DNA of 48,278 bases, taken from Bondarzewia mesenterica (lineage: Eukaryota; Basidiomycota; Agaricomycetes; Russulales; Bondarzewiaceae). The position numbers and the translations under genes are program-made. The stretch is taken from the NCBI GenBank assembly GCA_004802705.1, contig SGPL01000237.1, positions 1-48,278 of the forward strand. Direction: 5' to 3'. Below the pieces are notes generated by a model. That model was not told the origin of the DNA. It was given only the letters and a program-made list of their open reading frames with translations, and did not search any database. Positions 1-10,021 of the stretch are shown piece after piece; position 1 is the stretch's first letter, and each line of letters opens with the position of its first letter.

Positions 1-1090
1 CGACATTTCTGGCAGTCCACTGCAACAGTTCCGATGAGTTCGTACAAGCACATGCGTCGGGGTTCATTATGTCATTGCCGGCGCTGGCGTTCTGCGGTAC
101 AAACTGAAGTGGTATGTCCTACATAGCTTCGCATTCAATCACGCATTCTTGGATGAGTTTTACACTCTTGCAATGCCACTTACCGCAAATTGTGGCGATG
201 TTTTAGATGTCCAACGGCAGCTCTTCCATTGAGACCTCAGCGCAATTGCCTAATTTTTGCCCTCAAACGAACTTCGAGCATGTGCATTGGACAGCTTCAG
301 ATTGAACATTCCTGAAAACTTCTTCGCTGTACGTAGCCTATCCATTTCTTGTTTATAGACCTCCTCGTTTCAACAAGCTGACGGAGAATATCGCCCGGTC
401 TATGATAGCAGCGTAGTTTGTTTGATGTCATGAAGTTATTGCGGGTACTCGTCCATTCATTCTGACATTGGCAGTGTACACGATAAGTATACTCATGTCA
501 CAGGTACTTTGATCGACGTGGCGGTGTGAGAGACTTGCAGTCGTGGCGCCGTACGTACCTTGTACAACTCTCGGACTTACAGAGGCAGATCTAACAAACT
601 ATGAGCCGAATGTTCATTAGTCTGGCAGACTCTACCCTACACAGACATGCCCTAGTATGTCTTGTACACAAGTCGTAATGCGGTCTTCATCGGTCAGGCA
701 CTTTATATCCCAAATTCGTTGCGAACACGTAAAGCTTGGTTAACGTGGTAGGTCTTGTAGGAGACTTCGAGTCACCTTGTGTCACTGAGTCATTTCTTGT
801 TGCTTAACAGCCTGGAACTGTTCTGATTGAGCACATCATAGAGCGGCCCGAATGCAGGACCGCTAGTAAGGTTAATCCGCCGGCGTTTTCTGTTATGGAC
901 CATTGAATACTTGAGTTGGATCGCAGTCAATGGACGTTTTGGCTTGGTCTAAGTAAAACCTGTCGTTGACTGTTATTTTGACATCGGCTGGGAGGCATCC
1001 AGGTTTATAATGAATACGGACCTCCAGACTTGAATCTCACTTCCCTTTCCCTGCTCAACGGTTTACTCACTTTTGCTGTCGCCATTCACA
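1..1090. other. Non-coding flank upstream of the esterase
   Basis: I see no open frame, RNA gene or repeat that I can support here. The last 90 bases look like a fungal core promoter. There is an AT-rich TATA-like stretch (TTTATAATGAA, about 1003-1013), then a CT-rich tract (about 1039-1055), then the esterase start at 1091. Confidence 0.5.
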
Positions 1091-3607
1091 ATGCTTCTAC
1101 CTGCGGCAGTATTGGCGACAGTAATTCTCTTTGTTGACCTATACCCTGGTGTTGTCGCTCAACACCCTTCACCTAATTCTTCTACCCTTCCAACGGTACG
1201 ATTAGATCATGGAATATTCGTGGGCAATCGCAACGGCAGTGTCCATAATTTCTTGGGCATCCCCTTTGCTCTACCTCCGTGCGTAATTCGTGTTGCAACG
1301 TAATGATATTTATTTACAGTGTTAACAGGACCGGTGACCGCCGTTTCCGTCTGCCTGAGCCAAATCTCCCATATAATGGGACGTATAACGCGACCGCGTT
1401 CGGCGATTCGTGCCCTCAACAGTCATCTCAAATTATCATTCCCAACGACGAAGCAGCTCAAGCTTTCAATGACTATGCGTTGTCAGCCGTCGGATCTGTC
1501 AACAACACAGAAAGTGAAGACTGTACGTACAGATATCAGATGTCTCAGTTGGAGATCAGTTCTTATGAGATTATAGGTCTTCATGTCAATGTCTGGGCAC
1601 CTGCCAATGCTACCGCAGGATTAAAGCTCCCTGTTCTTGTGGTAAGATTATTCTCTTCATGACATTCTTTCAAGGCTCGGATCTGATAAGGCCGATCTGG
1701 AATTGTAGTGGATATTTGGAGGTTTGATTTTTTTTTTTCCCTGCACGCTGTGCGGTTTGTGATATTGGTTTCGTTATAGGCTCCTTCGAGATTGGCACAG
1801 CAGCTGGGTGAGATCACGATTTTGACAGTTCATCATCTGCAGGAGCGCTAAAGCGGTTTGAGTACGTAGATTCAATGGCGGGGTAGTAGTACAGCGGTCT
1901 TTAGATTTGGGAACGCCTGTGATTTATGTGAACATGAACTATCGGTAAGCGAGTGCATATTTCCCTCTTGAAGGAGAAATCTATCTGACCGGATCACACA
2001 CATAGACTATCACGTATGTGTCTGTCGAGTTTGCCGCCCATCATTGCTGTGGTCTGACTGTTGGCAAAATGCAGTGTTCGGTTTCCTCGGGGGTGAAGAG
2101 GTGAAGGCAGCTGGTGTCGGGAATCTCGGTCTTCAAGATCGTGAGCGCAGCATTTCCTTTCTTATGTTCTCCAAGCAGAAGGCTGATGCCTGTTTATCGC
2201 ATAGAGCGTCTAGCACTACAATGGGTGAAAAAATATATTCATGCCTTTGGCGGTGATCCGGAAAAAGTTACTATGCAAGTAATCAAACAAGGAATTTATT
2301 GCTTGGCATTACTGATCTTGAATTGTGCTTCTCTTTCAGTTGGGGACAAAGCGCTGGAGCCATGTCTGTCGGCTTACACATGCTCACGAATCAAGGGAAT
2401 CACGAAGGCCTATTCCGGGGAGCAATCATGCAGTCTGGCTCTCCCGAGCCTCTTGGCGATATCACTCGTAACCAGCATGACTACGATACTGTTGTTAACG
2501 AGACCGGTTGCGCGAATGCTGATGATACACTTCAATGTCTGCGAGGTGTTTCCTACCAGTCATTACAAGCTGCGGCAAATAAGAGTACTGGATTCATTTC
2601 TATGAAGGTATGTGATCGCCTCACACGTCAAATCATCAGCTTACCAGGTTATCTATCCCGACTTCGTTCCTTCGCAAACAGTCCTTGAACTTGGTCTGGG
2701 GTCCTCGAGTAGACGGTGTTTTCTTGAAAGATGATCCTCATGTTCTTATTCAAAAGAAAGACGTTGCGAACGTACCCTTCATCACAGGTGCGTTGTGAGT
2801 TCTCGATTTTGCAGGATATGTTGGATGAATGGATCACTTGAACGGCTAGGTAACTGTGATGATGAGGGAACGCTGCCTTCCCTTGCACTCACAAACATCT
2901 CGTATGTCATCCTGACCGACAAATGATATCATTCCTGACACGGCCATGCTTAATAGGACTGACCAAGAAACGCGCGACTATATGAGTTCAAACTACTTGC
3001 CCAAGGCGTCCGCCGAACAGATTGACCAGCTCTTGGAGCTGTATCCTGCTGACCCCGCCATGGGCTCGCCATTCGGCACAGGCGATAATAATACCGTGAC
3101 CCCGCAATACAAACGAATTGCGGCCTTACAGGGCGACTTGTTGCTCCAAGGCCTCCGTCGCTTCTTTCTTGCGAATCTGTCGGACAAGCAAAATGCCTGG
3201 TCTTACTGTGAGTATATGTACCTTCCACTCCATTCACGGCATTCCTCACTCGTTCGATCAGCATTCAAACGTGGAAAATCGAAGCCGATTTTGGGCTCAG
3301 TAAGCGCTATTTGCTTGTGTATCCTACATCGATGACCGACGAGACGACCGCCCAGTACCATACGTCAGACTTGAACGGTATCTATGATTCCGTCGTCGGC
3401 AGCGAGCTGAAGGACTTCATAATACGCTTCGCCGTGAACCTCGATCCAAACAGCGGGTCGACTGTCTACTGGCCGAAGTACACCCCCGAGTCACCCAAGC
3501 TGATGACTCTGTTGGACGGTCCCGTTCCCCTGAATATCACAGATGACGATTACAGAAAAGAAGCCATGGAATACGGAATCAACCTGATGTTGGAATTCCC
3601 TATGTAA
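1091..3607 (+). CDS. Secreted type-B carboxylesterase/lipase, many introns
   Basis: An alpha/beta-hydrolase of the carboxylesterase type-B family (Candida rugosa lipase, pnbA), which hydrolyses carboxylic esters and is probably secreted. The ATG at 1091 opens a signal peptide (hydrophobic core LLPAAVLATVILF, likely cleavage near VVA/QH). Spliced exons give the family landmarks in order: FLGIPFALPP, the oxyanion-hole region WIFGGSFEIG, VNMNYR, FGFLGG, GNLGLQD, the nucleophile elbow TIWGQSAG (active Ser), NCDDEGTL (triad Glu) and GSYHTSDL (triad His). The complete Ser-Glu-His triad suggests an active enzyme. At least nine introns are needed. The first is 1279-1328 and the one before the nucleophile (2275-2339) has a GC donor. 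The junctions at about 1820-1905 and 2607-2650 are unclear. The substrate cannot be told from sequence. Confidence 0.9.
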
Positions 3608-4050
3608 TATTGGTTGAGGGCTGCTGCTGATTTACTGGGACTTTTCTTCCATCTCATCCTCATACTATGCAATTGGGATCTCTACTTATTTGCTTATCAC
3701 TATGTAACATTTGGAAAATGTACGAGGACCGTCGACCTTCACAATTATGGCAATCGCTGCGATCATTGAGTTCAGTCTATCTCTATAAATGCAGAATTGT
3801 TCTAATGGCGCCAGAGTAGGGCAGAGTGCCAGCCTTCCGTTTGTTGCAGTAAACCTTGGTGGATAAGTCCAGCCTCGAGGAAAATCGAGATACATTTCTG
3901 AAAATTATTGGTCAATATAATGGCATACATGACCAAATAAAGCTCTTCAGCCACATATCAGCAAGATGCCCGTTAAGGAACCGGCGTGGATTCAATCGTC
4001 TCGATACTTATTTAAACGGATCCAGCCCTATCCAGCCTTCCTGCGCAGCG
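3608..4050. other. Intergenic, esterase 3' end and CCDC25 promoter
   Basis: Nothing coding is supported. The stretch should hold the esterase 3'UTR and the promoter of the next gene, which has the same orientation. No clear TATA box or repeat is seen. Confidence 0.4.
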
Positions 4051-5220
4051 ATGGTTTTGTTCTTTACTTCGACAGGCAAGTCTGACTACTGCACTACGCT
4101 CCACAAGAATTAACCATCAACGATGTATCATGTACACAGCCTATGATCCTCCAGTGACAATCTACATGGGACGAGACAAGGTGGAAAGTACGTGCGTAAA
4201 GTCCATCCAAGCTCCATGCATCTCTCCATCGCCTTTGTTCCATCATCTTACGATACATAAATTGAACGTCTTGAACTTTATCACCAACTTGATCTCCTCT
4301 CCTAGACGAAGATCTTATCAAATATGCGTGGCCTCAGGACGTCTGGTTTCACGTCGACAAACTCTCTTCCGCACACGTCTACCTACGTCTTCCCGAATCC
4401 ATCGCATCTTGGGAATCAATTCCAGAACCACTTCTGATTGATTGCGCACAGTTGGTGAAAGCTAACTCCATTGAAGGTGCGTAGGTCCTTCACATCGAGC
4501 GGTGTTTGTGCGGTGCGCATGGATGAATGGGTCGGTCGTACAGGGAACAAGAAGGACAACCTGACCATTATATACACCCCTGGGAGTAATCTCAAGGTAC
4601 GCATACATCTCAACGGACCTGTGTGTCAGAGAGCCATTATCCTGAATGAGCTAGAAAACGGGTGACATGGCTGTCGGGCAAGTGTCTTTCCACAACGACA
4701 AACAAGTATGTACTTCCCCCCTTCCCCTCTTACATCCCTCCCCTTGGTCACCGGATCCCGCTTTATTGACCCTTGTTTTTTCATGACCTAGGTCAAACGA
4801 AGTACGTGTCCAACATTTTTTTGTCTTGGCGTCTGAATTATCTATTCACCAAAGTTCGACAGTCTACGTACCAAAACGTGAAAACCCAATCGTCAACCGA
4901 TTGAATAAGACGAAAGTCGAGCGAGAGGTAGACCATGAAGCCGAGCGTATTGAGCGCATCAAAAAAGAGAACGTAGTTAATCGTGCGGCAGCTGCGCAAA
5001 AGGTGCGTCCGACATCCTAACCTTTTCTTTGAAACTTCGCATCCGTGATTTTGTCTCACCTGGATTTAAATCCGAGCAGAAGAAGGCCGATGCAGAGCTT
5101 GCGAAGGCCCGAGAGGCTGAGAAGGTTGCTCGATCATATGATTCGCTGTTCTCTAATGATGATTATGAGGATGATGGCCAGAAAAAGTCGATAAGAGAGC
5201 TGGAGGATGATTTCATGTGA
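4051..5220 (+). CDS. JLP2: CCDC25/Jlp2-type NFACT-R domain protein
   Basis: Homologue of animal CCDC25 and yeast Jlp2, a small conserved protein with an NFACT-R (DUF814) domain followed by a charged helix. Spliced product: [20 protein letters not shown], then [80 protein letters not shown], a Lys/Glu/Ala-rich coiled coil, and the end LEDDFM. Order and length fit the family, whose members also close with a short acidic tail ending in FM. The ATG at 4051 is right because MV-F-FTS is the conserved N-terminus. The first intron (4076-4139) uses a GC donor, and about six more follow. The usual TPWSNLK motif reads TPGSNLK here. Its role in fungi is poorly known; it is probably linked to RNA or ribosomes through the NFACT-R fold. 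Confidence 0.92.
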
Positions 5221-5689
5221 GGATATTCGGAAGGTTAGTGATGTGTGTATTCTTGCTTTACTTCGTATGAATGCACTGTCCTTTCGTTCTCGGTCTTTGA
5301 CTAGTCTCCGTTGGCGAGGCGGTATGGATCTTTACATTTGGAGGATCGGTGGTTAATGATGTCAGGGAACTGATCTCCTTCCATTGCAGATGGAAAAATT
5401 ACGCGCGAAGTAGATAAATATGTAGGTGGACGTATACCAGAGAGAAAGAATATCACGGAAAGAGGGAGAAACAACAAGACAGTACGCGAACACATCTTCC
5501 TTCCACAGCGTCTGCCATGAAAGCTGTTACTCGCCACGTCTGAACTGACTTCCGACCATACTTCTGGCCTCCCCCCTCCTCCGCTCTTGGCCCTCGCGCC
5601 CAGCTCTCAGGCCGACCAATCTGGAGGCAATATAAGCCATGCGATGAGCCGCTGATATCAGACACTTTGATCCTATTCCTGCGACACGT
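5221..5689. other. Convergent intergenic region
   Basis: This lies between the CCDC25 stop and the stop of the small minus-strand gene. It should hold both 3' ends. I see no coding signal, RNA gene or clear repeat. Confidence 0.4.
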
Positions 5690-5999
5690 TCAAATCGAGG
5701 GCTTCGATGGATACGGCGTGGCCGCTGCCCAGCCATACTTCGATGCGAGGTTTCCAAAGACGATGTCTGGGTCTGTCTGCACGGTCGCTTTCGTATTCGT
5801 CTGGGCGGCATTGGTAGTCGTAGCTGTGCAGTGACATTTAGTTCAAGGCCGCATTCGTTACACTCCAATCTTGCTTACTTGTACTGGACTTGCCACTAAA
5901 AATGGAGGAGAGGATTTTCTTCGTACGATTAGGCGCAGAGTGTTTGCCGACGGGGACAGAAGCGATGAGGGTTGCGGTGGATGAGGATGGTGTCGACAT
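5690..5999 (-). CDS. Small two-exon hypothetical protein, 84 aa
   Basis: Not recognised by name. The minus-strand ATG (5999-5997) opens a frame reading MSTPSSSTATLIASVPVGKH, with a basic patch NRTKK. It splices over a 55-bp intron (5824-5878, GTAAGC..CACAG) and ends DIVFGNLASKYGW..KPSI at 5690. Exons of 121 and 134 nt keep phase exactly. The protein is Ser/Thr-rich at the start, and its FGNLASKYGW tail resembles the F-G-x-L-x-S-x-Y-G endings I recall in short conserved Agaricomycete proteins. That recollection is weak and needs a search. No signal peptide or membrane segment is seen. A consensus donor, an acceptor and a conserved-looking tail argue for a real gene. Confidence 0.55.
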
Positions 6000-6409
6000 G
6001 GTGTAAAGTGCGACGCGATGAGAGATCAGCTGCAGGTTTGGTTAATGTTCAAGGCTGTAGGTTGAGAATAAAAACTCGATGGGGTGCCGATGGCATTTAT
6101 ACAAGACCTCATGTCTGCAGTGATGCAGCGGTCCCGACAGTGCTAAGTATTGACTAGGTACTGATATACTGACTCATCGGCGCCAACTCCATACGATCAA
6201 ACATGACGCGCAGCATCCGAAACCACAAATTTAAATCCGCCTGGCACATATAAAATTTCTTAACAAACAAAACGAGCCTTTGTCAACCTATTCAGCATAT
6301 AAAGTTGTGAATGACATCGCCGCACGCAGTGAAGCCAACCAACGCGAGGTTTGCTTGACCTGTGTATATACTCTACCAGGACCTACCAAGACACACTGTA
6401 CTACTCCAC
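6000..6409. other. Divergent intergenic region
   Basis: This stretch separates two divergent small genes. A TATATA-like element (about 6364-6369) sits about 45 bases before the ATG at 6410. Nothing else is supported. Confidence 0.35.
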
Positions 6410-6652
6410 ATGCCAGCGTCAACTCACGATCGCCAAGCGCTTCGTGCGCAGCAGCGGATCCCTGCAGTATGAATAATCGCTCGTTGACGAGTCCGCGAAG
6501 CGAACATTGCCGGCAATGCAAATCAAAGCCGGGATATCGGCAAAATGTAGGCAGAGCTTAAGGAAGAGTCCATTCCAAAACCTCTAACAGAACTCATACT
6601 GGAAGAAATTGAAAAGAAGGACAAAAGATTGCTGATTATATCCTGGGTTTAA
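6410..6652 (+). CDS. Possible mini-gene, 52 aa, unknown function
   Basis: Tentative. The ATG at 6410 gives MPASTHDRQALRAQQRIPA, then a GTATGA donor at 6467. With an acceptor at 6550 the next exon reads AELKEESIPKPLTELILEEI, EKKDKRLLIISWV, stop. The second exon is charged and helical, unlike random frames. A further exon-like stretch at about 6926-7023 (AYALKLDRALKLAALMGLRK..) follows a good branch site and acceptor (CTGAC..CTCAG), so the gene may be longer, with middle exons I cannot fix. The family is not recognised. Confidence 0.3.
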
Positions 6653-7192
6653 AAATCGGAGAGCCTTGTCCTCAGCACATTTTTGAACCAGGCGTCTGTA
6701 TCAGAGTGAGTCAGGAGTGAGTCATTCTTCTCCATGTGCGCCCAGTCCAAATCAAGGGTAACAAAGGTGATGACATGCAGTTGGTATGGGACGGTCGTCC
6801 AACGCGCAGCAGGGAAGGAGAGAGAAAAGCTTCACTGGTCCACTGCGCCGCAGTAAAATATCTGTTAGCGCTCAGTTCTGCGCTCAGATCTCAGACTTCA
6901 TCAATACCAACTGACATACTCTCAGGCGTATGCTCTGAAACTTGACCGGGCGCTGAAGTTGGCTGCATTGATGGGACTGCGGAAAGACGCATGTAACTCG
7001 GATTTCAAGTGTATTCTGACTTAACGCGCTGTATCGAATGGACAACATTTTGGATTGAGAACGTCGAAACTAAGCCAGATTCGATCGGACAGCAAGCCGT
7101 ATTCCTTTGGATAGTGAATCATATTCGACGATCCGCAGAAGAGAAAGATATCAGCAGAAACGACGAAGGCAAAAAAAAAAAAAAAAAAAAGC
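6653..7192. other. Region with exon-like segment and poly-A tract
   Basis: It may contain 3' exons of the preceding small gene (best candidate 6926-7023, ending in TAA). It also holds the CHZ1 promoter and leader. A run of 20 A (7171-7190) lies two bases before the CHZ1 start codon. No other feature is supported. Confidence 0.4.
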
Positions 7193-7726
7193 ATGTCTAC
7201 CGACGCCACCACACCCTCCACCGTCACCACGTGAGCCTCTCTTCTCTAAAATACCGAGCTGAGCCTGCCTCACTGACACCCCCATCATAAACGCGTAACA
7301 AAACAGCACCGGCACCACACCCGTGACCGACGCGTCCGTCGCGAACGGCAGCGTGGACAAAGGCAAGGGCAAGCTCGCGCCCACTGACGTCCCCATGGAA
7401 GAAGAAGAAGAAGACGATGACGAAGAGGAGGAAGAAGAAGAGGAAGAGGAGGACGAGATGGAAGAGGTACGCGTCCCCCCCATCCAAGCCACTCACATCC
7501 CTCACACCTTCTTCCTTTCGCACCCCTCACGCAGGACCATTCCCAAGACTTGGCAGAGCTGGACCCCTCCCTGATCCTCCCCCGTCGCACGCGCGGCGTT
7601 AAAATCGACTACGCGTCCGAGGAGGCCCTCCGCAAGGCCGGTCTTAAGCCCGAGGCTCCTGGGGCGGACGAAGACGAGGCCGAGGATTCCTTCGTCGCAC
7701 GCGATGACGAGATGCAGGCCGACTAG
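7193..7726 (+). CDS. CHZ1: Histone H2A.Z chaperone CHZ1, 129 aa
   Basis: A nuclear chaperone that binds H2A.Z-H2B dimers and hands them to the SWR1 remodeller. Three exons (7193-7230, 7307-7466, 7535-7726) join in phase to 129 residues. There is a Thr-rich start (MSTDATTPSTVTT), a very acidic tract of Glu/Asp (about residues 42-65), the phrase LDPSLILPRRTRGVKIDY, which matches the short Chz motif (RRTRG followed by IDY/IDF), and an acidic tail ending DDEMQAD. Size and layout (acid tract, Chz motif, acidic end) match the family. The ATG follows a 20-base poly-A run. The acidic codon repeat makes long but meaningless antisense Ser/Phe frames. ARP4, an actin-related protein known from SWR1-type complexes, is encoded at 42.8-44.7 kb. 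Confidence 0.87.
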
Positions 7727-8407
7727 AATCCTCTTGGACATTTAATGTCGCGTCACAGGCCCAGTATCGCTCGCATTTCTTAGCTGTTTTCGGTTGTACG
7801 AATTGATCGTTACTCCAAGTTTGAGTTGTGTAATTTACTTTTGTTGCGTTTTTGACGTGTCGCACGTTCTTGTCTGCACTTTGGAAGTCGGCACTCGGGC
7901 GCTGACTCGCTGCTCACTAGCGCTCATCCAACGAAGCTTGAGGGAATTTGACTAGAACATGTTCGATATATTGAGTACCTATCCACCAAATCCAACAATC
8001 ACGTCTTCCCGCGACAAAACATCGAAACCCAGTCCCCATCTCAAGCCAACCTCGCGCTCACCACACTCGCCCAGATATTTCATCAACCCCGAAGGGGAGA
8101 AACAAGAGGACAACGCAAGGGAACAGGCGAAGAAGACTCGAGACAGAAAACCCGTAGCTAAGAACGTATCGTACGAAGGATCGAAGGAATGCAGAGACGA
8201 ATGGAAGGGACGAATAAAAAGAAAAGGTGATCGAGTCAATATGAGATATCAAAGGGGAACCGAGACGAGATGAACAGTGACCGAGAGATAGTATGGATAA
8301 ATAATGAGAGGAACAGACAAAGACAAGGAAAACCAGAAACCAGAAAACAAGATACGAAAGACTGCTGTTAATGCTGCACGTCCGATTCTTTCCCGCTGAA
8401 TCGAAAT
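7727..8407. other. Convergent intergenic region, CHZ1 and HAC1 3' ends
   Basis: This is about 680 bases between two convergent stop codons. The right half is A-rich and purine-rich on the plus strand, as expected for the 3'UTR of the minus-strand gene. No gene is supported. Confidence 0.4.
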
Positions 8408-9588
8408 CTAAAAAACCTGCGGCGCAACCATCTCAAAATCCCATGTGCCGAGGTCCAAATCCAACTGAGACGGGAAATCCACGTTCAATCCCACGCCGTC
8501 ACCGTCCAGGGTCGGCAACATGTCAAGCAGTCTCTGCATCTCCTTCTCGGCTTCCGCCTCGACTTTCCTCTCGCGCTCCCGGTCTTCAACGGTCTCCCCT
8601 GCCCAGATCGAGGCGGCTACTGCCGTCGATGACGCTGCTGACCCCTCAGCAACAGGAAGTGCCGTGGGTTGCAGCGTTGGGGAAGGCGCGAGGATCTCGC
8701 GGAAGAGGTCTTCCATTGCTGCCTCGTCAATGGGCGACGGAGGAGACGCGCCCAACTCGCCGAACGTGTTGAGGCCCAAGTTGAGGGGGTTGATATCGAA
8801 CGGCACATGCTGGATTGCGTCAAGTCCACCCGCTGCTGGGGCACCGAGGAGGAAATCTCGGTGGTCGCCACCCGTGCTAGGTGGCGAGTGGACTCTGGCT
8901 CTTCAAACAAGTACGCGCTCGAAACAGAGGAATGGGAGGGCGCTGGCGAGAGGGGGAAGATGGGTGACGGTGGGACGAAAACTGGGAATGTGGTCGTTGA
9001 AGACGAGGGGGATGGCGACGAAGGTGAAGTGGACCGGGATTGAACTTCGTCTGGACGTGGTGTGGGAGCTTGTGTCTGGGAGAAGGTGGTAGCAGTGGGT
9101 ATGCCCGGGGGAAGCCCGTGTGTCTGCAAAGCCTTGACGATGGCGTCCCATCCACTTTCGAGCGTCCGAATGCGATCGCGAAGTTCCTGGTTCTCACGCT
9201 CGCGAGCACGTTCAGAGGCCTTCTGCTCCTCGGTCTCACGGAGAGCAGTGAGTCCCATGCTGGCGCGGAGGGTACGGTTCTCCGTCTCCAGCTCAGATAT
9301 GCGCTCTTCGAGAGCAGCAAATTGTGCTTTACGCCTGTCGCGGCTGTTCTGGGCTGCGATGCGATTACGGTGTGCCCGCGCCTCCTTGCGCTCCTCCGAG
9401 GTGAGTTCGATTCGGGAGCGCTTGCGCGGGGGACCATCCGTGATCGGATGAGGGCGAGACTTGGCCGATGACGAGGTCGAAGGAACAGAAACTGACGGAA
9501 GGGTTGAAGTGGAAGATTCCGGAGAATCTGAAGGGGAAGGGAGGGCGAGTGTGTTGGGATCGACAAAGGACAAGTCGTTGCGAGTCAT
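8408..9588 (-). CDS. HAC1: HAC1/XBP1-like bZIP factor, two overlapping frames
   Basis: Probable unfolded-protein-response transcription factor. ATG at 9588 (MTRNDLSFVDPNTLALPSPS); a Ser/Pro region; the basic region EARAHRNRIAAQNSRDRRKA at about residues 70-90, close to XBP1 (NRVAAQTARDRKKA); then a leucine zipper (LEERISELETENRTL..) and a second coil. Unspliced, this frame ends at 8617 (323 aa). A different frame, open to 8408, encodes an acidic hydrophobic end (FDINPLNLGL, MEDLFREIL, LDLDLGTWDFEM) typical of activation domains. Reaching it needs removal of 3n+2 bases. A 26-nt segment (8810-8835) bounded by CAG^CAG and CAG^CAT, with the first in a GC stem and 7-nt loop, would do this and give 384 aa, as IRE1 does on XBP1/HAC1 RNA. 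A 38-nt GT-AG intron (8877-8914) also fits the frame but is very short and has no clear branch site. Confidence 0.85.
8810..8835 (-). promoter_or_regulatory. Candidate IRE1-cleaved 26-nt intron in HAC1 mRNA
   Basis: The 5' site lies in the loop CAGCAGC (8838-8832), matching the IRE1 consensus CNG^CNGN. It is closed by three C-G pairs (8839/8831, 8840/8830, 8841/8829) and two G-U pairs. The 3' site CAG^CATG (cut after 8810) lies in a 10-nt loop closed by GCA/TGC (8818-8816/8805-8803). It departs from the consensus at the sixth base. Removal joins ..SSVPQ to HVPFDINP.. exactly in phase. The length of 26 nt equals that of animal XBP1. Confidence 0.5.
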
Positions 9589-10021
9589 AGTGGAAGGATG
9601 CGTTGTACGTGGGGAGTACGTGGAGGGAAAAGAAGGTAAGGGGAATCGACACTTGTAGGACAAGAAGATGACTGCGAGGGCGCAGGACGTACGTGGTAGT
9701 AGTGAAGAAACCACTGCCACGTCGCATCGCCACGTATACATCCTCTGAACCAAACATGCACAAACATCTCAGAATTTGGAAGGTCATTACGGGAAAAAAA
9801 TACAAGAATAAAAATACAAAGTCAGATCTATCATATCTATATATTCGTTGTTCGACAGATGCGTGTTCTGCCAGAGGTTCCATAATGCATACAAGTCGGG
9901 TATACATACGTGGTGTCATGAAATCAAGAGTAAGAGTCACTAGCGGTCGCGATGTCAGAATGCAAACCAAACTCGACATAATTCGTACCAGATCCTGCGC
10001 CGTATCTTTTCTGCAGAGGCA
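9589..10021. other. HAC1 upstream region
   Basis: Intergenic between two minus-strand genes. It holds the HAC1 promoter and leader and the 3' end of the next gene. Open frames continue upstream of 9588 but look like leader sequence. No clear element is supported. Confidence 0.35.

Noticed and set aside
7151..7590. Minus-strand Ser-run and Phe-run frames over CHZ1
   Set aside because: These are mirror images of the GAA/GAG acidic tract and of the A20 run.
8520..9092. 190-codon plus-strand frame opposite HAC1
   Set aside because: It arises from antisense of Ser/Arg-rich coding sequence. The minus strand carries a clear bZIP.
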